A stretch of DNA of 64,000 bases, from assembly GCA_963743575.1 (NCBI GenBank), contig CAVUQC010000007.1:1612001-1676000 (forward strand), written 5' to 3'. Under the pieces are notes generated by a model, which saw only the letters and a list, made by a program, of their open reading frames with translations, made no database searches and was not told the DNA's origin. Position 1 is the stretch's first letter, and each line of letters starts with the position of its first letter. Below, in pieces: positions 57,749 through 64,000 of the stretch. Source of the DNA: DASUPK01 sp963743575 (GTDB taxonomy: Bacteria; Actinomycetota; Thermoleophilia; Solirubrobacterales; 70-9). A program made the translations under genes and the position numbers.

Positions 57749-59969
57749 GCCCGCCGGGGGGGATCGCGCGCAGCACCCGCAGCAGCGAGCGCCGGCCTGC
57801 CGCCCTGGCAAGGGCGCGCCGCAGCGCCCGGCGCTCATCGACCCCCGGCGGCGGTGAGCCCGGCGATCCATAGCGCTCGTCCCTGAGCAGCGCCGCGTAG
57901 CGAGCGGCATCGGGGCCGGCGAACCGATCGAGCAGGCCCTCCGCCTCGAGGAGGGTGGCGCCCGGCGGCAGCGGAGATCCGATTCTCTCCAGCGCGCGGT
58001 CGAGCTCGCCGAGCTCGGCGGCGGCCAGGCGATCCGGGTCCAGATGTGCCCGGCGGCGGCGTCGCCAGGCGTAGGCGGCCAGGGCGAAGAGGACGAGGGC
58101 GCCCGCGAGGGCGGCGAGCGGGATCAGCAGGTTCGGCCCCGGGGACTTGGCCGAGGGCCCTTGGACGCCCCCGCTCGAACGCTTGTGCAGCGCCGTGGGG
58201 CCAGCGGGCGAGTCGGGGAACGCCGGGCCGCCGCTCTTCTCGGCCGGCGCGGGTGACTTGGTGACGCCGAGGTCGTTGTCGTCGAGCTGGGTGGCGGCCG
58301 GGGCGGCGCCGGGCGTCGGGTCGAAGGTGACCCAGCCGATCGAGGGGAAGAAGACCTCGACCCAATCATGGGCGTCGGTGTCGTCGACGAGGAAGTTGTT
58401 CTTCTCGGGATCGCGGCCGCCCGGGGCGAAGCCCGTCGCCACCCGGCTGGGGATGCCGAGCATCCGCAGCATCAGCGCCATGGCGCCGGAGAACTGCTGG
58501 CAGTAGCCCGCCCGGTCCTGGGAGATGAAGGCGGGGAGGGGGTATTGGTGGCCGGGGACGTTCTGCCGGTAGGTGAAGTGGCTCCGCAGGTAGAGATCGA
58601 CGCGGTGGACGGCCTCGAACGGATCGTGTGCACCCGCGGCCAGCTTGTTGGCGAGCGCGTACATGCCGGCGTAGGGAGTGCCGTTCACCCGCGCGCCGAT
58701 CGAGGGCGGCCCGGAGGAGCCCCACAACGGCGCCACGACCGTGCGCTCCCCACCCGGGGCGAGCGAGAAGGTCGTGTAGCTGCGCGCCGTGTTCGGATAG
58801 CTGGTTCCGGCCGAGCGCATCACGATGGCGCTCGGCTGCGGGTCGTAGATCAGCGCGGTGTAGTTGGTCCCCGGGTTGAGCTGGCGGTTCATCTGCCAGA
58901 CCGCGTCGGTGGTCGGCCGCGCCGAGGCTCCGCGGAGCGAGAGGATCGTTCCGGCGCCGATCGCGAAGTCGCTGTTCAGCCCCCGGTCGACGATGTTGAT
59001 CCGGTCGACGTATTCCGGGTCGGGTCGGGGCGGCACGGCCTTCGGGTGGTACTTGAGCGGCTCGCCGAGAGCGGGCTGGCCCCCGGACACCGAGGAGCGG
59101 AGCCAGCGGGTGCCGTCGAAGGTGTTGAGGTTGGTCGCCTTCCAGTAGTGCGTGTGCTCGCTGGAGACCTGCAGCAGCTGGGTTCCCCGCTGTGGCCAGT
59201 CGAGCGGGCCGTAGGTCTGGTCCCAGCGGAAGCTCTGGCCGTTGGCGCTGAACAACCCCCAGTGGCGGTAGTCGAGCAGGCCGCGCCCGGTGTCGAGCGC
59301 GGCGGCGGCCGGGAGGGCGACCAGGGCGGCGGCGCTCACCGCAACCGCCGCAGCGGTGCGGCGGGTCAGCGAGACGCCGGGCAGCCAGAGCCAGGCGCAG
59401 ACGAGCACGAGCAGCAGCGCGCCGCCGGCCAGCTGCCGCGAGGGGGCCGCCCACGCGACCGCGACGAGGTAGAGCCCGACGAGCAGCACCAGCGCCGCGA
59501 CCCGGCCCGCGACCCGGCGGCGGGTCGGCCAGAAGGCGACGAAGGCGGCGAGGCCCGCGAGCAGCGGGGCCGCCAGCAGGATCACCAGCCTCGTCCAGGT
59601 GTCGGCCCCGGAGTAGGGGACGGGGACATCGCCGACCCCGTTCAGGCTGCGGCTGATGTTGTTGCCGAGCTCGTCCCAGTGGCCGGGGAGGAGGAGGCGC
59701 GCGGGCAGGCCGACGACGACCATCCCGGCGCAGAGGACGGCGAGGGTCGCCAGGGCGGCGAGCGCCCAGCGCATGCCCCGCGGCTCGAGCCGCGCGATCG
59801 CCGCCAGCAGCGCCCCGGCGCCTGTGGCGAGGACGACGGCGAAGAGCATCCGGCCCGCCGGCGGATGGGTGACGAGGCTCGCCCACTGCACCCCGGCGAA
59901 CGCGGCAAGAGCGGCGAAGCAAACAAGCTCAATCCGCCGCGACCAAACCCCCGGGGTCAGGTCTTGCAT
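57705..59969 (-). CDS. TgpA-type membrane transglutaminase-like protein
   Basis: 754 residues. Seven or so N-terminal helices (about 12-230), an extracytoplasmic region, and a transglutaminase core with Cys in RAGYCQQFSGAMALMLRML, His in DTDAHDWVEVFFP and Asp in GWVTFDPTPG (about 480-570). A linker, one more helix (about 640-660) and a DUF4129-like C-terminal domain follow. TgpA-like enzymes sit with MoxR ATPases and DUF58 proteins; this is the third gene of such an operon. Substrates are unknown, probably envelope proteins. It starts 16 bases after the DUF58 stop. Confidence 0.88.
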   Translation of the reverse strand: MQDLTPGVWSRRIELVCFAALAAFAGVQWASLVTHPPAGRMLFAVVLATGAGALLAAIARLEPRGMRWALAALATLAVLCAGMVVVGLPARLLLPGHWDELGNNISRSLNGVGDVPVPYSGADTWTRLVILLAAPLLAGLAAFVAFWPTRRRVAGRVAALVLLVGLYLVAVAWAAPSRQLAGGALLLVLVCAWLWLPGVSLTRRTAAAVAVSAAALVALPAAAALDTGRGLLDYRHWGLFSANGQSFRWDQTYGPLDWPQRGTQLLQVSSEHTHYWKATNLNTFDGTRWLRSSVSGGQPALGEPLKYHPKAVPPRPDPEYVDRINIVDRGLNSDFAIGAGTILSLRGASARPTTDAVWQMNRQLNPGTNYTALIYDPQPSAIVMRSAGTSYPNTARSYTTFSLAPGGERTVVAPLWGSSGPPSIGARVNGTPYAGMYALANKLAAGAHDPFEAVHRVDLYLRSHFTYRQNVPGHQYPLPAFISQDRAGYCQQFSGAMALMLRMLGIPSRVATGFAPGGRDPEKNNFLVDDTDAHDWVEVFFPSIGWVTFDPTPGAAPAATQLDDNDLGVTKSPAPAEKSGGPAFPDSPAGPTALHKRSSGGVQGPSAKSPGPNLLIPLAALAGALVLFALAAYAWRRRRRAHLDPDRLAAAELGELDRALERIGSPLPPGATLLEAEGLLDRFAGPDAARYAALLRDERYGSPGSPPPGVDERRALRRALARAAGRRSLLRVLRAIPPGGPSPRTGRAASRTTP

Positions 59970-59985
59970 GCGACATCTCCGGCGC

Positions 59986-61107
59986 TCACGCGGCGACCCT
60001 CCGGCCCGGCGCGACCCGCTCCCCGGCCACCGGATAGGCGAAGCAGCCCGAGACGCGGAAGGCGGCCGCCCGCCGTGTGCCGCTCGGAGTGACCAGGAAG
60101 CTCCCGGGACCCAGCCGCCGGAGGGACCCGGGAAGCGTGCGCCCGGCTGTCACCCAGAGCACGGCCGCCCCCGAGCCGCTGCGCGGTGGCGGCGGCCCGG
60201 AGCGCGGGTCGCTGACCGCGATCCGGACGTGCGCTTCGGGCCAGGTCCGCAGCGAGGGGTCGATCGAGATCGCTTTTCGCTCGCCCGGAACGAGCAGGTC
60301 GCATCCACCGGCGCGAGCGAGCTCCACGCAGAGCGAGGCCGCGGCGCGCATCGCCCGCTCGCGCTGGGTCACGGTTCCCCCGCGAGGATCGAAGACGACC
60401 AGGGGGCGCGGCTCGCCGCCGGCGATCAGCTGCCGTTCGATCATCTCGCCGCTCCGCGCCACAGCGGGCCAGTGGATCCGGGAGGCCGGGCTGCCCTCGC
60501 GGTAGGCGCGCAGCCCATCGACCTCGAGCTGCGCCAGGCCGCCGCGTCTCGAGGTGGCGTCGCTGGCGTTCCCCGAGCCGGAGGACTGCCCGCCCGGTTC
60601 GGAGCCCGCGCCGGCCCAGCGCACGGGGTCGATCCGCGGCAGGACGACGAGCTCACCGGATCGGCCCGAGTCGAGCTCTCGCTGCCAGAGGCCGAGCGGG
60701 TCGCGAACGACCAGGCGGGTCGGCTTCAGCAGACGCCGCCCGGGGGTCTCCAGCCAGACGTCCCGCTCCAGCCGCCGGGACCAGCGCGGCCCGACCGGCA
60801 GGGGGCGGTCGAGCAGCGGGTCGGTCAGCTCGCCGCCGGGAGGCGGGACCAGTGTCCGCTGCAGGGCGATCCGAAGGGAATAGGGCTCGCTCTCCTCGAG
60901 GCGCCCGGGCCCGGGCTCGCGAACCAATCGCCCGCGCCGCGTCGCCAGCTCCACCCAGGCGACTGCGCCGACGGCCAGCAGCAGCAGCGCGATCCCGCAG
61001 ACGAGGGCCGCGTCGAGTCCGAAGCCGAGGCCGACGAGGGTGAGAGCAGCGCCGAGCGCCGCGGTCACCGGTGCCCGGGGCGTACCGGGCTCCCTCGGCT
61101 CGCTCAT
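59986..61107 (-). CDS. DUF58 protein
   Basis: 373 residues from ATG 61107, two bases past the MoxR TGA (TGAGATG). Two N-terminal helices (about 15-55), then a beta-rich region and the DUF58 signature LRAYREGSPASRIHWPAVARSGEMI (split here as YREGSPASRIHWPAVARSG) near residues 215-235, and a von Willebrand A-like end (PLVVFDPRGGTVTQRERAM). DUF58 proteins act with MoxR ATPases and a transglutaminase in envelope assembly or stress. The exact role is unknown. Confidence 0.85.
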   Translation of the reverse strand: MSEPREPGTPRAPVTAALGAALTLVGLGFGLDAALVCGIALLLLAVGAVAWVELATRRGRLVREPGPGRLEESEPYSLRIALQRTLVPPPGGELTDPLLDRPLPVGPRWSRRLERDVWLETPGRRLLKPTRLVVRDPLGLWQRELDSGRSGELVVLPRIDPVRWAGAGSEPGGQSSGSGNASDATSRRGGLAQLEVDGLRAYREGSPASRIHWPAVARSGEMIERQLIAGGEPRPLVVFDPRGGTVTQRERAMRAAASLCVELARAGGCDLLVPGERKAISIDPSLRTWPEAHVRIAVSDPRSGPPPPRSGSGAAVLWVTAGRTLPGSLRRLGPGSFLVTPSGTRRAAAFRVSGCFAYPVAGERVAPGRRVAA

Positions 61108-61108
61108 C

Positions 61109-62059
61109 TCAAAGCGCGGGGACCCTGTCGATCGCCTCGCGGACCACGGCCTCGCGCTGGTCGCCGTCGACCTCGTAGGAGAGGAGCAGCCGGTGGGAGA
61201 GGACGGAGGGCGCAAGCTCCTGGACGTCGTCGGGTAGCACGTGATCGCGTCCCTCGAGGGCGGCGAGTGCCTTGGCGGCGCGGAAGAGCATCAGGCTGGC
61301 GCGGGGGCTCGCACCAAGCTCGACGCGCTCGTCCTTCCGGGTCGCCTCGCAGACCGCGACCACGTACTGGCGCAGCGCCTCGGTCCCCTCGATGCCGGCG
61401 AGCGCGGCCTGGGCGGCGCGCACCGTCGTCACGTCCGCCATCGGCGTGAGCGAGTCGACCGGGTCGCGATCGGCGTGCTCGGCCAGCATCGCGGCCTCGG
61501 CGTCGGCCGCCGGGTAGCCGAGGGTCACCCGGACCATGAAGCGGTCGAGCTCCGCCTCGGGGAGGGGATAGGTCCCCTCGTACTCGGCCGGGTTCTGGGT
61601 CGCGAGCACGACGAAGGGCCGCGCCAGCTCGTGCTTCGTCCCGTCGATGGTGATCTGGCGCTCCTGCATGCACTCGAGCAGGCCGGACTGGGTCTTCGGC
61701 GAGGCGCGGTTGATCTCGTCGACCAGGACGACGTTCGCGAACACCGGCCCGGGGTGGAACTCGAAGCTCGCGGTGCGCTGGTTGAAGACGTTGGTGCCGA
61801 CCATGTCGGCGGGCAGCAGGTCCGAGGTGCACTGGACCCGCGCGTATTCGGCCTCCAGCGAGCGGGCGAGCGCCCGGGCGAGGGCGGTCTTGCCGACGCC
61901 CGGCGCGTCCTCGATCAGCACGTGCCCGTCGGCGAGCAGGGCCACGACCAGGTCCCGCACGACGCGCTCGGGAGCCTTCACCGCCAGCGCGATGTTCTCC
62001 CTGAGGCGCGAGCCGATCTCCGCCACCTCGGTCGGATCCAACCTCGGTGCAGTCGCCAT
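61109..62059 (-). CDS. MoxR-family AAA ATPase
   Basis: 316 residues. ATG 62059 is chosen over 62116 because minus-strand TACCAT lies six bases upstream. Walker A DAPGVGKTALARALA, Walker B VVLVDEINRASPKTQ, sensor 1 VLATQNPAEYEGTYPLPEA, arginine region ELDRFMVRV and sensor 2 GASPRASLMLFRAAKAL. MoxR ATPases are chaperone-like and load metal or assemble complexes with a von Willebrand A partner; DUF58 next door is the usual one. First gene of a three-gene operon. Confidence 0.92.
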   Translation of the reverse strand: MATAPRLDPTEVAEIGSRLRENIALAVKAPERVVRDLVVALLADGHVLIEDAPGVGKTALARALARSLEAEYARVQCTSDLLPADMVGTNVFNQRTASFEFHPGPVFANVVLVDEINRASPKTQSGLLECMQERQITIDGTKHELARPFVVLATQNPAEYEGTYPLPEAELDRFMVRVTLGYPAADAEAAMLAEHADRDPVDSLTPMADVTTVRAAQAALAGIEGTEALRQYVVAVCEATRKDERVELGASPRASLMLFRAAKALAALEGRDHVLPDDVQELAPSVLSHRLLLSYEVDGDQREAVVREAIDRVPAL

Positions 62060-62065
62060 CAACTC

Positions 62066-62071
62066 ATGGTA
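62066..62071 (-). promoter_or_regulatory. -10 element of a leaderless promoter (TACCAT) for the MoxR operon
   Basis: Minus-strand TACCAT lies six bases before ATG 62059, with no ribosome site. Confidence 0.6.
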
Positions 62072-62235
62072 CGCGCGCGGCCATGCCGCGGATTGGCCGT
62101 TTAGGGGGGCCGGCACTGCAAATCCCGTTGCATCTGTCCAAAGACGGCACGGTCCTGGTGTCCATCGAGCGTGCGCTTATTTAACAAATCGAAGGGGGGG
62201 TAAAGGTCGGCGGTGCGCTGGGCGATGTGGCGGCT

Positions 62236-63168
62236 ATGTCTCGAACGGGAGCAGGCAAATTCAGCGCAGCAATCGTCGCCGTCGCATTGATCTCACTCGC
62301 CGCCCTGCCGGCCGCCGCCAACGCGGCGACCGCGGAGCTCAACCAGAAGTCGCTCGACTTTCCGGACACCCTGGTCGGAGTGAGCAGCCCCGATCAGCAG
62401 GTGCTCCTCACCAACGACGGCCCGGACAAGCTGGACGTCGGCGGCGTGTCGATCGGCGGACAGGACTCCTCGGACTTCGTCGTCACCGTGGACAACTGCA
62501 CGAGCGTCGTCCTCGCCACGGGTGAGAGCTGCGAGCTGCGCGTCGCGTTCACGCCGACGGACCTGGGCTCACGCAGCGCCGAGCTGGACGTCAAGCACAG
62601 CGGGGACAACAGCCCCGCGACGGCGAGCCTGAGCGGCTTCGGCCGCCACAGCGAGCTGACCCTCTCCACCGGACAGCTGGACTTCCCCGCCGCCACCGTC
62701 GGCAGCCAGGGCGGCCAGCAGCAGGTCAGCGCCAAGAACACCGGCGACGTGCCCGTCTCGATCAACAACGTCTTCATCGACGGGACGAACTCCTCCGACT
62801 TCAATCAGAACGGCAATTGCGGCGGGCAGCTCGCTCCGGGCCAGGGCTGCACCATCAATGTGAACTTCTGGCCGAGCGGGGCGGGCAGCAGGGAGGCGAG
62901 CCTGCACGTCTTCTCCGACGAGCCGAGGGGCGACCAGACGGTCGCGCTGACCGGCACCGGTGCGGACCCGGTTCTGACCTTCGAGCCGGCGAGCTACGAC
63001 TTCGGCCTGCAGCGCATCAACAACGGCAGCTCCCAGACCAACCTTCAGGTCCGGAATACGGGTGCCGGCCGCCGTGCAGGTCAACTCGATCGACATCGTC
63101 GGGCCCGATTCGGGCAACTTCTGGACCGGCTTCAGCAACTGCTGGGGAACCACCCTCCAGCCGAATGA
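62236..63168 (+). CDS. Secreted choice-of-anchor-D-type repeat protein, N-terminal part (frameshifted)
   Basis: From ATG 62236 (MSRTGAGKFSAAIVAVALIS, a signal peptide, then AANA), the frame encodes beta-sandwich repeats of about 105 residues of the choice-of-anchor D/ASPM-SPD2-Hydin type. Each has a strand starting LDFPDTLVG or LDFPAATVGS, NTGDVPVSINNVFI, and a Cys pair such as NCTSVVLATGESCELRVAF and NCGGQLAPGQGCTINVNFW. After RNTGAG near 63060 the family text stops and the frame reads on to a false TGA at 63168. The rest is in the next frame. Such repeats are extracellular binding or scaffolding modules. Confidence 0.75.
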   Translation: MSRTGAGKFSAAIVAVALISLAALPAAANAATAELNQKSLDFPDTLVGVSSPDQQVLLTNDGPDKLDVGGVSIGGQDSSDFVVTVDNCTSVVLATGESCELRVAFTPTDLGSRSAELDVKHSGDNSPATASLSGFGRHSELTLSTGQLDFPAATVGSQGGQQQVSAKNTGDVPVSINNVFIDGTNSSDFNQNGNCGGQLAPGQGCTINVNFWPSGAGSREASLHVFSDEPRGDQTVALTGTGADPVLTFEPASYDFGLQRINNGSSQTNLQVRNTGAGRRAGQLDRHRRARFGQLLDRLQQLLGNHPPAE

Positions 63169-64000
63169 CACCTGCACCGTGCAGGTGAACTTCGGTCCGA
63201 ACAACCCGACCGACTACGCGGCGCAGCTCCGGGTGAGCGTCAACGGCTACCAGTTCACCGCCGATCTCACCGGACGCGGAGGCCAGGCCAACGTCGTCGG
63301 CTCGCCCAACCCCGCCGACTTCGGGTCCGCGACCACGGGCCAGGCGGGTCTCACCCGCACGATCACCTTGACCAACAACGGTGAGCTGCCCGGGGGATTC
63401 TTCGTCGCGGTCGTCTCGGGAGGCGACGTCGCCAGCTTCAAGTTGATCCACGAGAACTGCACCGGCCACCCGCTCGACCCGGCCGCCAGCTGCACGGCTG
63501 AGGTTCGCTTCCAGCCCGACAGCCCCGGGGACAAGGTCGCCCAGCTGAGCTTCTTCGGCGACCAGGACGGCGGCGCGCAGGTCAACCTGACCGGCACCGG
63601 CCTGGCGGCGCAGGCTTCGCTGACGCCGGCGAGTCACGACTTCGGCCAACAGGCTGTGGACAGCACCAGCCGCGGCCAGACCTTCGAGCTCACCAACGAC
63701 GGCGACGGTGCCATGCGGCTCGACGGCGCGTCGATCATCGGCTCCGATGCGGACCAGTACCGCCTCGCGGGTGACGACTGCACCGACGTCGTCCTCGCCT
63801 CCGGCGAGCGCTGCGCGGTGCAGGTCAAGTTCGCACCCGACTCGCGGGGGGACGCGACGGCCCGCCTGCGGATCAGCGGCGACGGCGGCTCGTTCAGCTC
63901 GTCGCTCGCCGGGGTCGGCGTGGCGAAGACCAACGTCGGCGTCCGCTTCAAGTGGCGGAAGATGCTGCGTCCCCAAGGTGCGCATCTGATCGCCGGCAAG
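63074..64000 (+). pseudogene. Continuation of the choice-of-anchor-D protein in the shifted frame (runs off the window)
   Basis: From GTG 63074 (VQVNSIDIVGPDSGNF) the frame stays open to the last base of the window. It holds three more repeats with the same Cys pairs (NCWGTTLQPNDTCTVQVNF, NCTGHPLDPAASCTAEVRF, DCTDVVLASGERCAVQVKF). It continues the protein starting at 62236 after skipping one base around 63064-63073 in GCCGGCCGCC. The last residues, RFKWRKMLRPQGAHL, suggest that a new domain begins near the edge. Real frameshift or base error cannot be separated here. Confidence 0.7.

Noticed and set aside
1..64000. tRNA, rRNA, CRISPR array, IS element or prophage
   Set aside because: No cloverleaf with a T-loop, no regularly spaced direct repeats with unique spacers, and no transposase, integrase or phage structural gene were seen.

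Overview
The window is high-GC DNA (about two thirds G+C by eye), densely coded on both strands. It suggests an actinobacterium, most likely of the Thermoleophilia/Solirubrobacterales type. Supporting signs are an MptB-like mannosyltransferase, a wax ester synthase, several secreted repeat proteins with lysine-rich tails, MprAB-like and DUF4118 two-component systems, many GTG/TTG starts, and many genes that appear to be transcribed without a leader. I see no rRNA, tRNA, CRISPR array, phage module or transposase. The taxonomic call is an inference.

Layout. 1-6 kb: gene end, GT-C mannosyltransferase, SHOCT protein between two copies of a ~95-bp structured repeat, DoxX, wax ester/TAG synthase, acyl-ACP thioesterase, alpha/beta hydrolase. 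6-10 kb: hybrid histidine kinase plus HD-GYP response regulator, then a NlpC/P60 hydrolase. 10-16 kb: OsmC divergent from an ArsR-DUF2892-MMPL operon (MMPL frameshifted), a decayed secreted-protein gene, a secreted alpha/beta hydrolase. 16-23 kb: MBL-rhodanese sulfur enzyme, crotonase, an esterase-Baeyer-Villiger monooxygenase fusion, RidA-threonine dehydratase, class I glutamine amidotransferase. 23-31 kb: PASTA-like secreted protein and a gamma-glutamylation amine-catabolism set (SDR, aldehyde dehydrogenase, PuuA-like ligase, APC permease with Usp tail, PuuD-like hydrolase) with a DUF4118 kinase remnant inside it. 30-35 kb: glycerol genes (GlpA-like, GlpB-like, GlpK). 34-42 kb: DUF4118 kinase/OmpR regulator, two small membrane proteins, Kup potassium transporter, and an APC permease followed by a 34-residue membrane microprotein. 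42-50 kb: DnaQ-like exonuclease, DUF294/CBS/cNMP protein, STAS protein, GGDEF-EAL protein, NTF2-like protein, a methyltransferase without a start codon. 50-57 kb: desaturase divergent from a PucR-type regulator carrying GGGGTCAGACCCC repeats at its 5-prime end, MprAB-like pair with lipoprotein, Kelch protein, small secreted proteins. 57-64 kb: MoxR-DUF58-transglutaminase operon and a frameshifted choice-of-anchor-D protein running off the end.

The main cross-window signal is a repeated start architecture: a -10-like TANNNT exactly six bases before ATG or GTG, and no Shine-Dalgarno sequence. I count eleven exact cases (four are TAGGGT) plus near variants. This implies leaderless mRNA for many operon heads, while downstream genes use Shine-Dalgarno sites or ATGA, GTGA and TTGA overlaps. 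Two divergent pairs are driven from only 24-25 bp. Several genes show frame disruptions (13.1, 13.4-14.6, 29.4-29.8, 48.7 and 63.07 kb); these could be real decay or assembly errors, and the sequence alone cannot say which.
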